Position numbers and translations under genes: made by a program. Source: Pelagomonas calceolata (Eukaryota > Sar > Pelagophyceae > Pelagomonadales > Pelagomonadaceae). Taken from it: a stretch of 64,000 bases of DNA. Positions 1-9,217 of the stretch are shown here, piece after piece. Every line of letters begins with the position of its first letter. Position 1 is the stretch's first letter. The stretch is from contig CAKKNE010000005.1 of the NCBI GenBank assembly GCA_918797485.1, positions 2,976,001 to 3,040,000 of the forward strand, in the 5' to 3' direction. The notes under the pieces are model-generated. The model was not told where the DNA came from. It did no database searches and was given only the letters and a program-made list of their open reading frames with translations.

Positions 1-915
1 GTCGCCCCCGGCACGGAGGTGGGCAGGGTCGCGCCCTGGGTCTGCCGGCGGTTCGGATTTCGAGGCTCGGGCCGGACCATATCGCAACCACCACCCTCTG
101 TGTTTGTCGGAGCCGGCGACAACCCGTCGACGGCGGCCGGTTTAGGTCTCGCGGCGCCGGGCGACGTCGCTTTGTCTTTAGGTACGTCTGATACCTTCAT
201 GGCCGTGTCTCGGGAAGCCAGCCCGCGCTTAGAGGGCCACGTGTTTGCGAGCTGCACTCAACCGGGCGAGTTCCTGGCCCTACTGTGCTACGCGAACGGC
301 GGTCCGAGTCGAGAACGTATCAAGAGGGACCTGCTGGGCCCCAAGGCCTCGTGGGATGAATTTGGGAGAGCTTTGAAACGGGCCCCGCCCGGGAACGGCG
401 GTATCCTCGGCCTCGAGCTGGCCAACGCGGAGATCACGCCCGTCATATCCCGGACGGGCCGGTTCTTCGTGGATCAAGGCGATCGCGTTTTGAGATTAGG
501 CGACGGTCAGGCCGACCCCTCGTCGATCGCCTGCCGCGCGGTCGTGGAAGGGAGGTTCCTCTCGATGCGCGGGCGCGGCGCGGCGTTGGGCGTGGATGCT
601 AGTGAAGGCCGCGTCCTGGCGGCCGGCGGCGCCGCGAAGTCGCCGGAGATCGTCCAGGTCGCCGCCGACGTGCTGGGCGCGCCGGTCTACGCCGCGGACG
701 TGCCCGACGCGGCCGCGCTCGGGGCGGCGTTCCGCGCGGCCCACGGCGCCGCGGGCGCGGGCGCGTCTTTCGATGCGTTCCTGTCGTCGCACGGCGCCGG
801 CGCGTCGTCCCTCGACGTCGTCGCGCGGCCGCGCCACGCGGAGCTATACACGCCCGACGTCGTGGCGCGGTATTTGAGGCTTGAAGATGACGTGGCGCGG
901 GGTAAATGGGGGTAG
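1..915 (+). CDS. Xylulokinase (FGGY kinase), 3' part
   Basis: C-terminal 304 residues of a gene that begins before the window; the frame is open from base 1. FGGY carbohydrate kinases of this type phosphorylate D-xylulose to xylulose 5-phosphate, feeding the pentose phosphate pathway. Seen: the family stretch RFGF followed by GAGDNPSTAAGLG, then LSLGTSDTFMA, the phosphate and sugar loop of the second actin-like domain, and the nucleotide-binding AAGGAAKSPEIVQVAADVLG with the later AALGAAFRAAHG helix. The upstream residues APGTEVGRVAPW also fit the family, so the frame is probably exonic back to the window edge. Stop TAG at 913. A decayed copy of the palindromic promoter element follows at once and belongs to the next gene. 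Assignment to xylulokinase rather than another FGGY sugar kinase is by similarity of these loops. Confidence 0.85.
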   Translation, partial: VAPGTEVGRVAPWVCRRFGFRGSGRTISQPPPSVFVGAGDNPSTAAGLGLAAPGDVALSLGTSDTFMAVSREASPRLEGHVFASCTQPGEFLALLCYANGGPSRERIKRDLLGPKASWDEFGRALKRAPPGNGGILGLELANAEITPVISRTGRFFVDQGDRVLRLGDGQADPSSIACRAVVEGRFLSMRGRGAALGVDASEGRVLAAGGAAKSPEIVQVAADVLGAPVYAADVPDAAALGAAFRAAHGAAGAGASFDAFLSSHGAGASSLDVVARPRHAELYTPDVVARYLRLEDDVARGKWG

Positions 916-933
916 TTGATTTGTCTTTTTTTT

Positions 934-954
934 CTAGTGTCTTAGTGCCGCTAC
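934..954 (-). promoter_or_regulatory. Decayed copy of the palindromic promoter element
   Basis: CTAGTGTCTTAGTGCCGCTAC resembles the reverse complement of the GCTAGCG/GTAAGACACTAGC element found at eight other places, with the outer bases changed. It ends 115 bases before the ATG of the dihydroxy-acid dehydratase gene. Assignment is by eye and weaker than for the intact copies. Confidence 0.4.
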
Positions 955-1069
955 CTAAACTTTGCCGTCAAAGTGCAAGCAGCTTTGTTACCGCGCACGA
1001 GTGCACTGGCTGCGGATTAGTGGGTTTGAACGGCTGCATTTTATACCACAATTCGGTGTACGCGTCGAA

Positions 1070-2860
1070 ATGCGCAGCGTCGCACGCCTCCGACGCGCCA
1101 GAGCACCACATGTGAGGAGGCGCTTCAGAGACGGCGCGGGCGTCGACGCCTACGTCCAGCCCCAGGCCGTCGATGCGAGCAAGCCGAACCGGTATAGTGC
1201 GACGCTGACGGCCCACGCGAGAAGGGGCGGCGCCCAGGCCATGCTCGTGCCGTGCGGCGTCGACAGCGAGAAGCTCGCGCAGCCGCAGATTGGTGTGGCA
1301 TCTATATGGTGGGAGGGCAATCCTTGTAATATGCACTTGTTGGATCTGTCAGAACTTGTGAAGACTTCCCTGGAGCAGCAGGATCTCGTAGCGCTACGGT
1401 ACAACGCGGTGGGCGTCTCCGACGCGATCTCCATGGGCACGGGGGGGATGCGCTACTCGTTGCAGTCCAGGGACCTCATAGCGGACAGTGTGGAGACCGT
1501 CGCCGCCGCACAATTTTATGATGGTGTCGTCACGATCGCGGGCTGTGATAAAAATATGCCGGGTTGTGTGATGGGCATGGGTAGGTTGAATAGGCCCTCA
1601 CTGATGATTTATGGCGGGAGTATCAGGAGGGGTAAGTTACCCTCGGACGGGCGGAAGATCAACATCGTCGACGCGTTCGAAGGTTATGGTAAGCTTGTGG
1701 CTGGTACGATCACACCGCAGGAACGCGCCGAAACTATTCAATGCGCCTGTCCCGGGGCCGGTGCGTGTGGCGGCATGTACACGGCGAACACCATGGGGAC
1801 ACTCACGGAGGCCATGGGGCTGTCGTTACCTTACTCCGCGTGTACGCCGGCCGACGCGAAGGCCGCAGAATGTGCCGCCGTCGGTGCTGTGATCAAGCAT
1901 ATGGTCGAGATCGATCTCAAACCGAGAGACATCCTCACGAAAAAATCGTTGCACAACGCCATCGCCGTCGCTTCCTGTGTGGGTGGCTCGACGAACGCGG
2001 TACTCCACTTACTAGCTATAGCTAGGGCGTTCGGCGTCGACGATTTCGGGTATGAAGATTTCGAGACAGTAAGACGAAAAGCCCCAGTCCTGTGCGACAT
2101 GAAGCCCTGGGGGGCCAATCTCATGGAAGACTTGCACGATGTGGGTGGGGTGCCCGGGGTGTTGAAACGCATGCTGAGCGACGGGATTCTGCCGCATCCC
2201 GAAGCCTTGACGGTGTCGGGCCAGTCACTAGGTGATGTCTTGGACCAGTGTGCGCCGCTGCACGCAGATCAAAATATCATGAGGGCTTTAAACGATCCGA
2301 TCAAGGCCGAGGGCCACTTGACGGTGTTGCATGGTTCTCTAGCTCCAGACGGCGCCGTGGGGAAAATAACGGGCAAGGAGGGCATGGTCTTCGAGGGCCC
2401 CGCACTGGTCTACGACTCCGAGCCGGAGATGTTGGATGGACTCGACGCGGGCGAGATCACGCCCGGCGTCGTGATTGTCATAAGGTATAGCGGTCCGAAG
2501 GGCGGGCCGGGCATGCCCGAGATGCTTACACCTACCTCCGCTTTGGTGGGGGCTGGTTTATCTACCTCTGTGGCGCTGCTGACGGATGGACGGTTCTCGG
2601 GCGGCACGCACGGTTTCTGTATTGGTCATGTCGCACCAGAAGCGGTGGAAGGAGGACCCATCGCCTTCGTGAAGACGGGCGACCGTTTAATAATAGACGC
2701 GGCGAACCGGCGCATCGACCACGACATCTCCGACGCCGAGCTCGCGCGGCGGAAGGAGGGGTGGGCGCCGCCGCCGCCGCGCGTGACGCGCGGCGTGCTG
2801 GCGAACTACTACAAGTCCGTCGCGTCGCCGAAGCACGGGTGCGTGACGGATATGATTTAA
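1070..2860 (+). CDS. ilvD: Dihydroxy-acid dehydratase
   Basis: Fe-S enzyme of branched-chain amino acid synthesis; it dehydrates 2,3-dihydroxy acids to 2-oxo acids for valine, isoleucine and pantothenate. The three cluster-ligand cysteine motifs are visible: [16 protein letters not shown] and [16 protein letters not shown], followed by the [15 protein letters not shown] segment and, near the end, [19 protein letters not shown]. The frame is open from 962, but the first ATG is at 1070 and gives [19 protein letters not shown], an arginine-rich amphipathic N-terminus typical of organelle import, so I start there (596 aa, normal family length). Plastid versus mitochondrion cannot be told from sequence. 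The gene is convergent with the ammonium-transporter chimera, only 50 bases apart. Confidence 0.93.
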   Translation: MRSVARLRRARAPHVRRRFRDGAGVDAYVQPQAVDASKPNRYSATLTAHARRGGAQAMLVPCGVDSEKLAQPQIGVASIWWEGNPCNMHLLDLSELVKTSLEQQDLVALRYNAVGVSDAISMGTGGMRYSLQSRDLIADSVETVAAAQFYDGVVTIAGCDKNMPGCVMGMGRLNRPSLMIYGGSIRRGKLPSDGRKINIVDAFEGYGKLVAGTITPQERAETIQCACPGAGACGGMYTANTMGTLTEAMGLSLPYSACTPADAKAAECAAVGAVIKHMVEIDLKPRDILTKKSLHNAIAVASCVGGSTNAVLHLLAIARAFGVDDFGYEDFETVRRKAPVLCDMKPWGANLMEDLHDVGGVPGVLKRMLSDGILPHPEALTVSGQSLGDVLDQCAPLHADQNIMRALNDPIKAEGHLTVLHGSLAPDGAVGKITGKEGMVFEGPALVYDSEPEMLDGLDAGEITPGVVIVIRYSGPKGGPGMPEMLTPTSALVGAGLSTSVALLTDGRFSGGTHGFCIGHVAPEAVEGGPIAFVKTGDRLIIDAANRRIDHDISDAELARRKEGWAPPPPRVTRGVLANYYKSVASPKHGCVTDMI

Positions 2861-2910
2861 TTATTTGTCTTAGGAACGATGGGGCGACGGGGACGAAGGG
2901 AGGTGCCGCT

Positions 2911-3969
2911 TCACGCGAGGACCCGCTCGGTCAACGCCTTGCACCGCAGCGGGCACTGGATGACGACGCGGCGCCGCGACCGCGTCAGGGTCTGGCCCTG
3001 GAAAACGGCCAGTCGCCCCATGCACTCCTCGCACATCGCGTGGCCGCAGACGAGCGTCACCGTCGTGGAGTCGAAGCAGATCGCGCAGGGGACGCCCGCG
3101 TCCTCTTCGCGGCGGCGCTTGCGCGGCGCCCTCTTCTTCGGAACTAACTTGCCGTCGACAACCGGGTTCGCGCGGCGCTGACGTTGGACGGCCGGAGGAA
3201 GAGCCTGGATCGCCGCGTTGACTGCAAGCGCCGCCAACTCCTGGTCGTCGAAGAGGCCGAGGTAGCATTTATTGCCGTTCGCGTCCTGATAGCCCGCCTC
3301 CCACTTCCCCGCATGCTTATTCCAGCACACGCCCCAAAACTTGGACGTCGCCTCCTTAGGTCCGTCGGACGGCTTCGGTACTCCGACCATGTGCACGACC
3401 CCGCTCCCCGCGAAGTCGACGACACCTATCCCGATCAACGGGTCGTGCAAATCGTTCGAGAGCCAGCCGTCCCGGCTCCAGGACCAGTGGGCCACGACGG
3501 GGTAGACGAACGCTGTCAGAGCGGCGCTATAACCCGCGTAGGCTCGCAGGTGGCATCGTTCCGCGACAGCACCGGAGACGATGGTCGCGGCGGTCGCGGC
3601 GAAGGCGAACTGGAAGAACCAGTTCTCGTAGCCTGTGGTATTTTCGACGCCGCCCGACAGAAAAAAATACTTCGTCCCGATGAAGGCGTTGCCCCGCGAC
3701 CGTCGGGACGGGTCCCCGTACGCAAACGCGTAGCCCGTCGCCCAGAAGCCCATGGCGCCGACGCACGTATCTACTAAATTCTTCAGCAGGATGTTCTGCG
3801 CGTTCTTGGCTCTTACGGAGCCAGCACACAACATGGCGAAGCCGCACTGCATGAGGAAGACGAGGACGCCGTTGAAGATCATCCAGTGGACATTTTGAGA
3901 ACTGGCGCCGCCGTAGTGTTCGTCCAAGTAGACGATCTGCGCGTCGTCGAAGGCGGGCGGGTCGCTCAT
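2911..3969 (-). CDS. Chimeric protein: truncated ammonium transporter + AP2 domain + RING finger
   Basis: 352 aa in one open frame. Residues about 15-200 are the first five membrane helices of an Amt/Rh ammonium transporter, including GFWATGYAFAYGD, the signature FFQFAFAATAATIVSGAVAE and VDFAGSGVVHMVG, which holds the first pore histidine. The Amt homology stops right after that motif; the other six helices and the second pore histidine are absent. It is followed by an AP2/ERF-like DNA-binding domain (SKFWGVCWNKHAGKWEAGYQ, then CYLGLFDDQELAALAVNAAI), a basic linker (KKRAPRKRRR) and a C-terminal RING finger (CAIC, CGHAMCEEC, CPLRC). The 3969 ATG is preferred over an upstream GTG. A half transporter should not conduct. 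Either a rearrangement placed an Amt 5' end in front of an AP2-RING gene, or an unseen splice or assembly join is involved. GGAGTACCG at the junction could act as a splice donor. Confidence 0.75.
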   Translation of the reverse strand: MSDPPAFDDAQIVYLDEHYGGASSQNVHWMIFNGVLVFLMQCGFAMLCAGSVRAKNAQNILLKNLVDTCVGAMGFWATGYAFAYGDPSRRSRGNAFIGTKYFFLSGGVENTTGYENWFFQFAFAATAATIVSGAVAERCHLRAYAGYSAALTAFVYPVVAHWSWSRDGWLSNDLHDPLIGIGVVDFAGSGVVHMVGVPKPSDGPKEATSKFWGVCWNKHAGKWEAGYQDANGNKCYLGLFDDQELAALAVNAAIQALPPAVQRQRRANPVVDGKLVPKKRAPRKRRREEDAGVPCAICFDSTTVTLVCGHAMCEECMGRLAVFQGQTLTRSRRRVVIQCPLRCKALTERVLA

Positions 3970-3989
3970 TGTTTTTGCCACACGGTTAT

Positions 3990-4108
3990 TTATTGTTCTG
4001 GCGCGTCGGCGGCGGCGCGTCGGTGTACTTTCCGGTGTGGAATTACCTGATTGTTTTGGCGCGTCGGCGGCGTCGCGTCGGTACTTTCCGGTGTGGAATT
4101 ACCTGTTA
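3990..4108 (+). repeat. Tandem duplication, about 60-base unit, in divergent promoter
   Basis: Two adjacent copies, about 3992-4050 and 4051-4108, share GGCGCGTCGGCGGCG and then ACTTTCCGGTGTGGAATTAC. A shortened third piece (GGCGCGTCTTGGCGGCG) lies near 4165. The duplication sits between the divergent transporter chimera and SDR genes, in a 444-base region that also holds the palindromic element. Confidence 0.8.
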
Positions 4109-4297
4109 ATCACCGGAGGGTCACCTGTATGAGCTGATTTTAGCTAATCTGGCCGCCGCGATTCTGGCGCGTCTTGGCGGCGCCGCGCCGACCGCTCGCG
4201 TAACCCTTTCACTGGTGGCTTGCCCGCAAGACACCTCGGGCGCCCCGCGGTCGCAGAGTGTGGTTAATTGACTTCAAGTGCCGAGAGGCAAAGCGAT

Positions 4298-4321
4298 GCT
4301 AGCGGCCTGTAAGACACTAGC
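4298..4321 (+). promoter_or_regulatory. Palindromic promoter element, copy 1
   Basis: Intact copy: GCTAGCG, spacer GCCT, GTAAGACACTAGC. The ends form an inverted repeat (GCTAGYG/CRCTAGC). It lies 92 bases before the SDR ATG at 4414 and 328 bases from the start of the divergent transporter chimera. Role inferred from its repeated position before gene starts. Confidence 0.7.
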
Positions 4322-4413
4322 ACGCACTCTCAACTTTGGGGAGCCGGATTAGCATTGTTTTGCGCACGAGAGCAAGCAACGGACTGCACAATTCGTACAA
4401 CTGAACCTCCAAC

Positions 4414-5373
4414 ATGATGCGCGCAACATTACGTGCAACTCGTGCCCTCAGAGGTGCCAGGCATCACACACCCTTGGCTCATGGACAACAAGCATCCGCG
4501 GCAAAACGCCTTCTGGCGGGCGCAGGACTCGCCACCGGCGCTGCGGCCTGCTACGCGACCGCGCAAAGCACGGCGACGTGCGAGTCCGCCGCCGCCGCGA
4601 AGACGCGTTTCGACGAAAAAGGATTCGGCTCGCCGTCTTTTAAAGGCGATGTGGTCATCGTGACGGGCGGCACGACGGGCATCGGCGCGGCCTGCTGCGC
4701 GCACCTCGCGAAGGCGGGCGGCGTCGTCTACAACATTGATTTCAAAAAGCCTGCATCAGACGTGGCGGGCGTCACGCACCTGCAATGCGATGTCAGTGAT
4801 GTGGCGCAAGTGAAACGCGCGGTCGGGGCCGTCGTAAAGGCGCACGGGCGCGTCGACGTCCTGGTGTCGAACGCGGGCGTCTGGCACGGCGGCGACTTCG
4901 AGAAGACGTCGGAACGGGACTTCGATAAGGTGATTGGCGTGAACCTGAAGGGTACGTTCTTTGGTATCCAGGCCGCGGTGCCCGCCATGCTCGACCACGG
5001 CGGCTCCATCGTGATCATCGGCAGCGACCAGTCGTTGATAGGGAAGCCGGAGCAGCATTTGTACGGGTGCACGAAGGGCGCCATCGCGCAGCTGTCCAAG
5101 TCGCTCGCGGCGCACTACGCGCCGAAAGGCGTCCGCTTCAACTGCATCTGCCCCGGCACGATCGACACGCCGCTCATGCACGGCGCGGTCCAGGACTTCG
5201 TGAAGCAGAAGGGCGCGAACGCCCAGGAATTATACACGTGGCTCGAGACGGCGCAGCCGCTGCCGCGGCTGGGCCGGCCCGAGGAGGTCGCCGCGCTCGT
5301 CGCGTGCGTGGCCAAGATCCCCTTCTGTGTCGGGTCGATGATTTCTGTGGATGGGGGCTACACGGCGCAGTAG
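4414..5373 (+). CDS. Short-chain dehydrogenase/reductase, organelle-targeted
   Basis: 319 aa. The classical SDR fold begins near residue 78: VVIVTGGTTGIGAA is the TGxxxGxG nucleotide-binding loop, CDVSD and VLVSNAGVWHGG (NAG motif) follow. The catalytic set is a serine in IIGSDQS and YGCTK (YxxxK). NPG/SDR C-terminal signature: CPGTIDTPLM. The first 75 residues (MMRATLRATRALRGARHH, alanine-rich helix, AACYATAQSTATCES) look like a mitochondrial presequence plus a possible membrane-anchor segment. SDRs of this class oxidise or reduce alcohols, sugars or acyl groups with NAD(P)H; the substrate cannot be read from sequence. The closest general pattern is the 3-oxoacyl-ACP-reductase/glucose-dehydrogenase-like classical subgroup. 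Confidence 0.88.
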   Translation: MMRATLRATRALRGARHHTPLAHGQQASAAKRLLAGAGLATGAAACYATAQSTATCESAAAAKTRFDEKGFGSPSFKGDVVIVTGGTTGIGAACCAHLAKAGGVVYNIDFKKPASDVAGVTHLQCDVSDVAQVKRAVGAVVKAHGRVDVLVSNAGVWHGGDFEKTSERDFDKVIGVNLKGTFFGIQAAVPAMLDHGGSIVIIGSDQSLIGKPEQHLYGCTKGAIAQLSKSLAAHYAPKGVRFNCICPGTIDTPLMHGAVQDFVKQKGANAQELYTWLETAQPLPRLGRPEEVAALVACVAKIPFCVGSMISVDGGYTAQ

Positions 5374-5536
5374 TAGTAGTATTAAGAACGATAATTCGTG
5401 CTCAACCGGTACGTGATGGCTCAAACGTTGCCCCTCACGGTGCAGTAGTAGAGTAGTGTTACTAGTAAGGACGATTCGATTCGTGGGCGGGGTCGTGGTC
5501 GGTACCGAAGCCTCAGGTCCGAAGGTGCGTCATGGC

Positions 5537-5995
5537 TCAGACGTTGTCCTCGGGCACGACTACGATTGTGTCCGGATCCCTCACGGGAATGACCTTGGTC
5601 TTCGGCGTCTTCGGCGTCCCGACGGAGCCGCCGGTGATCTGCTCGTCGAGGCCGCGGTGGCCGCGCATGCTCGCCCTTCGGAGCGAATGCGGCGAGTGCG
5701 GGCTGTGCGCGTGCCAGGCCTGCGTCCGCGCGCGCACGGCGCTCTGGAGGATGAAGTGGCCGAGCGCCCGGAATAAACAAGCGACGACGAGCATGCCGAC
5801 GGCTATTGCGATGAACGTGACGACGTAATCGCCCGTCGTCGGCCCGCCATCGTCGTCGTAATCCCAACTGCTGTCTCGCGGCTTATATGTTGGTCGTGGC
5901 GTCGGCTGTTGAGCCAAGGTCAGCTGAGAAGTGGCTAAAACAAAGCTCGCGAGTCGAGCGGCGCCGTGACTTCGTGGTGGCCGTATCCTCGTCAT
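5537..5995 (-). CDS. Hypothetical single-pass membrane protein with signal peptide
   Basis: 152 aa, family not recognised. An N-terminal hydrophobic stretch (ARLASFVLATSQLTLAQQ) looks like a signal peptide with cleavage near AQQ. A short acidic ectodomain follows (DSSWDYDDDGG), then one transmembrane helix (YVVTFIAIAVGMLVVACLF) and a basic, histidine/serine-rich cytoplasmic tail (HAHSPHSPHSLRR) ending KTKVIPVRDPDTIVVVPED. The architecture suggests a type I membrane protein of the secretory pathway. The layout of signal, ectodomain, TM and charged tail is too ordered for a chance frame, but no homologue is known to me. Confidence 0.6.
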   Translation of the reverse strand: MTRIRPPRSHGAARLASFVLATSQLTLAQQPTPRPTYKPRDSSWDYDDDGGPTTGDYVVTFIAIAVGMLVVACLFRALGHFILQSAVRARTQAWHAHSPHSPHSLRRASMRGHRGLDEQITGGSVGTPKTPKTKVIPVRDPDTIVVVPEDNV

Positions 5996-6380
5996 TCCAG
6001 AAATTATTATTACTGATCAGGCGAGTCCGCCGTCTCTCGGGCGTCGCGCTGAGTGGATTTCCCGCTGCGGAGCCGCTGCTCGGGCCCATTTTCACCATAT
6101 TCGGGCCGGGAGGCGTGCGCGAAACTCTCGTCGGGGAAGCCCGGCAGGAATACTCTGTCCTTGGCAGACGCCAAAAACCCGTCTGCGCTCTCCTTTGAGA
6201 ACCTGGCCCAACTGGCCAAGCAACCCATCGACGGCGTCCTCGCCCTAAGGGCTGCCCAGCGACGACGGTTGTGCCCCCCGCGATACCTGCTCTCGTCGGA
6301 GGCAGATCTGTGGAGCTGTCGTACGAGTTACAGCTTGGTTCTGCTGGGGGTGGTGCATTTGCTCGAGCCGAGGAGGCGGC
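5996..6380. other. Gene-free region
   Basis: 385 bases between the divergent one-TM protein and mini-RING genes; presumably a shared promoter. The copies of the palindromic element seen elsewhere are absent. No other feature recognised. Confidence 0.5.
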
Positions 6381-6593
6381 ATGGCGACAGCAGTGGTCAA
6401 AGCAGAGCAGGCAGAGATCACAACCTGCAAATGCGGCAAGCCCGTGACGTTCGAAGCCGTGCCCTGCGGCTGCCGATTGGCGTGCGACAAGTGCGCGATG
6501 AAGCTCGCGTCCGGCGGCAAGTGCCGCCACTGCAAGGAGTGGTACGGCGGCTTGCGCCGCATTGTAAGCGGCGCGCCGTCGCAGGAGCGATAG
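6381..6593 (+). CDS. Small RING-like zinc-finger protein
   Basis: 70 aa, nearly all one zinc-binding module. Cysteines are arranged CKCG, CGC, CDKC, CRHC (residues about 16-52), a compact C3HC4/RING-like pattern with the histidine in CRHC. A short basic tail ends SQER. RING-type modules usually bind E2 ubiquitin-conjugating enzymes or act in protein-protein contacts; with no other domain, a role as a subunit or adaptor is only a guess. Start ATG at 6381. Confidence 0.6.
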   Translation: MATAVVKAEQAEITTCKCGKPVTFEAVPCGCRLACDKCAMKLASGGKCRHCKEWYGGLRRIVSGAPSQER

Positions 6594-7087
6594 CGTCGGC
6601 TTTCGCGCGTGTGCTTTGTGTTTCCAACCGCGTTCGTCCGTGCTCGATGACTTTTACCACGCCCTCGCCGCGACGGAGTAAGTCGATCATACTTTTAATA
6701 CCGGCATTATACTTCACCTCGATCCGTGCGGTCGCTGAAATTTTTTTATTATATCTAGTGCCCGTTTTAGATACCTTTTAGTACTACCGTGACTAGGCAG
6801 TCAGTAGTAGCAAAAGATATGTAAAACGGGGCTCGGGAATTTTTTTAATACGGCCACTATACTTCACCTCGATCGTGCGGTCGCTGATATTTTTTTGCTT
6901 TATTCTAGTGCCAGTTTAAAATCCCCTGCCCTAGTACTAACTAGTAACCGCGGACCGAGGAATTTTTTGACCATGCTCCAGAATCGCCCGGCACGCTGCG
7001 CCGGGTCGGCGGAGTTAAAACTACGTTGAGGCGAGACTTATACGCCCCGGGGAAAACAAAGAGGGGAGACGGGCGGCGCGTCGGCTT
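6594..7087. other. Convergent 3' region with duplicated AT-rich block
   Basis: 494 bases between the 3' ends of the mini-RING and HSP90 genes. No coding signal seen. It holds the diverged duplication listed separately and AT-rich runs unlike the surrounding GC-rich DNA. Confidence 0.5.
6691..6938 (+). repeat. Diverged direct repeat, about 97-base unit
   Basis: Copy 1 (about 6691-6787) and copy 2 (about 6841-6938) both read TACTTCACCTCGAT, GTGCGGTCGCTGA, a T-run, CTAGTGCC, GTTT and then TAGTACTA, about 151 bases apart. They differ by small indels and substitutions, so the duplication is not recent. AT-rich and non-coding; no terminal inverted repeats recognised. Confidence 0.7.
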
Positions 7088-9217
7088 TTAATCGACCTGC
7101 TCCATGGTCGACTCCTCGTCGAGGCCGTCCTCCTCGAGGGGCGGGAGGTCGTCCATGTCCGCGTCGAGGTCGTCCTCGTCGTCGTCGATCGAGAGACCGA
7201 GCTTGATGAGGCGGTGGATACGCGACGCGAAGGTCGACGGCTCGTCGAGCGAGAAGCCCGACGTCAAGAGCGACGTGTCGTAGAGCAGCCAGATGAGGTC
7301 CTTGACCGTCTTGTCCGACTGGTCGGCCTCGGCCTTGTCGCGGAGCGACTTGACGATGGGGTTCAGGGGGTTGATCTCCATGGTCTTCTTCGACGACATG
7401 TAGGCCGACGACGACGAGTCGCGCAGGGCCTGGGCCTTCATGATGCGCTCCATGTTCGCGGACCAGCCGTACTCGCCCGTGACGAGGACGCACGGCGAGT
7501 CGGCGAGGCGCGTCGAGACGACGACCTTGTCGACCTTGTCGTCGAGGACCTCCTTCATGAGCTTGCAGAGGCCCTCGGTGGCGGCCTTGGCCTCCTCGAG
7601 CTCCTTCTTCTCCTCCTCGGTCTCCTCCATCTTGAGGCCCTCCTTCGTGGCCGAGAGGAGCTTCTTGCCCTCGTACTCCTTGAGCTGCTGGACGCAGTAC
7701 TCGTCCATGGGGTCGGTCATGAAGACGACCTCGTAGCCCTTCTTCTTGAGCTTCTCGAGGAAGGGCGACGTCTCGACGGCGCGCTTCGACTCGCCGGTCA
7801 CGTAGTAGATGCCCGGCTGGTTGTCCGACATGCGCGCGACGTAGTCGTCGAGCGACGTCTGCTCCTCGCCCGACTTCGTCGTGTGGTATCTCAACAACTT
7901 GGCGATCTTCGCGCGGTTCGTCGAGTCCTCGTGGACGCCGAGCTTCAAATTCTTGTTGAAGGCCTCGTAGAACTTCTTGTACTTGTCCTCGTCCTCCGCG
8001 ATCTCGTTGAAGAGCTCGATGGACTTCTTGACCAAATTCTTCTTGATGACCTTGAGGATCTTGTTCTGCTGCAGCGTCTCGCGCGAGATGTTGAGCGGGA
8101 GGTCCTCGGAATCAACAATACCCTTGACAAACGTCAGGAACTCGGGCATGAGGTCCTCGCAGTTGTCCATGATGAAGACGCGGCGCACGTACAGCTTGAT
8201 GTTGTTGAACTTCTTCTTGTTGCCGCCCTCGAACATGTCGAAGGGCGCGCGGCGCGGCACGAAGAGCACCGAGCGGAACTCGAGCTGGCCCTCGACCGAG
8301 AAGTGCTTGACCGCGGCGTGGTCCTCCCAGTCGTTCGTGAGCGACTTGTAGAAGGCGGCGTACTCCTCCTGCGTCACCTCGTCGGGCTTGCGCATCCAGA
8401 TGGGCTTCTGGCCGTTGAGGTGGTCCCACTCGTGCGTCACCTCCTTGATCTTCTTCGTCTTCTTCTCCTTCTTCGTCTCGGCCTCGTCGACGTCCTCGAC
8501 CTTCGGGGCGTCGTCGTCCTCGTCGCCCTCCTCCTCGTCGTCATCGTCGTCGTCCGTGACCTCCTTCTCCTGCGTCTTCTCGACGTAGAGCTTGATCGGG
8601 AAGCCGACGAACTCCGAGTGCTTCTTCACGAGGTCCTTGAGGCGGCGCTCCTCGAGGTACTCGGCCATGTCCTCCTTCATCGTGAGGACGATGCGCGTGC
8701 CGCGGCCGATGCGCTTGGCCTCGGGCGCGTCCGGCGACACCGTGAACGAGCCGCCGGCCGCGGACTCCCACGTGTACTGCTCGTCGTCGTTCGACTTGGA
8801 CGTGACGACGACCTTCTCCGCGACGAGGTACGCGGAGTAGAAGCCGACGCCGAACTGGCCGATCATGGAGATGTCCGCGCCGGCCTGGAGCGCCTCCATG
8901 AAGGCCTTCGTGCCGGACTTGGCGATCGTGCCGAGGTTGTTGATGAGGTCGGCCTTGGTCATGCCGATGCCCGTGTCGACGATGGTCAAGGTGTTGTTGG
9001 CCTTGTCGGGCACGATGTGGATCTCGAGGTTCGGCTCGGCGTCGAGGACCGACGCGTCCGTGAGCGACTGGTAGCGGATCTTGTCGAGCGCATCGGAGGC
9101 GTTCGAGATGAGCTCGCGGAGGAAGATCTCCTTGTTCGAGTAGAACGTGTTGATGATCAGCGAGAGGAGCTGGTTGATGTCGGCCGAGAAGGCGAAGGTC
9201 TCGACCTCGGCGGCCAT
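7088..9217 (-). CDS. HSP90: Heat shock protein 90, cytosolic type
   Basis: 709 aa ATP-dependent chaperone that matures kinases, receptors and other clients. The N-terminal GHKL ATPase shows the family blocks [39 protein letters not shown] and [14 protein letters not shown]. An acidic linker (a run of Asp/Glu near residues 225-250) precedes the middle domain with SLTNDWEDH and [12 protein letters not shown], then [13 protein letters not shown]. The protein ends MEQVD, a variant of the MEEVD tail that docks TPR co-chaperones in cytosolic and nuclear HSP90. No signal peptide or transit peptide. I looked for arrays of GAA/TTC heat-shock elements just upstream and saw no convincing one. Confidence 0.97.
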   Translation of the reverse strand: MAAEVETFAFSADINQLLSLIINTFYSNKEIFLRELISNASDALDKIRYQSLTDASVLDAEPNLEIHIVPDKANNTLTIVDTGIGMTKADLINNLGTIAKSGTKAFMEALQAGADISMIGQFGVGFYSAYLVAEKVVVTSKSNDDEQYTWESAAGGSFTVSPDAPEAKRIGRGTRIVLTMKEDMAEYLEERRLKDLVKKHSEFVGFPIKLYVEKTQEKEVTDDDDDDEEEGDEDDDAPKVEDVDEAETKKEKKTKKIKEVTHEWDHLNGQKPIWMRKPDEVTQEEYAAFYKSLTNDWEDHAAVKHFSVEGQLEFRSVLFVPRRAPFDMFEGGNKKKFNNIKLYVRRVFIMDNCEDLMPEFLTFVKGIVDSEDLPLNISRETLQQNKILKVIKKNLVKKSIELFNEIAEDEDKYKKFYEAFNKNLKLGVHEDSTNRAKIAKLLRYHTTKSGEEQTSLDDYVARMSDNQPGIYYVTGESKRAVETSPFLEKLKKKGYEVVFMTDPMDEYCVQQLKEYEGKKLLSATKEGLKMEETEEEKKELEEAKAATEGLCKLMKEVLDDKVDKVVVSTRLADSPCVLVTGEYGWSANMERIMKAQALRDSSSSAYMSSKKTMEINPLNPIVKSLRDKAEADQSDKTVKDLIWLLYDTSLLTSGFSLDEPSTFASRIHRLIKLGLSIDDDEDDLDADMDDLPPLEEDGLDEESTMEQVD

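Noticed and set aside
5883-6530. 215-residue minus-strand frame over the mini-RING gene
   Set aside because: Low-complexity and antisense to a better supported zinc-finger ORF.
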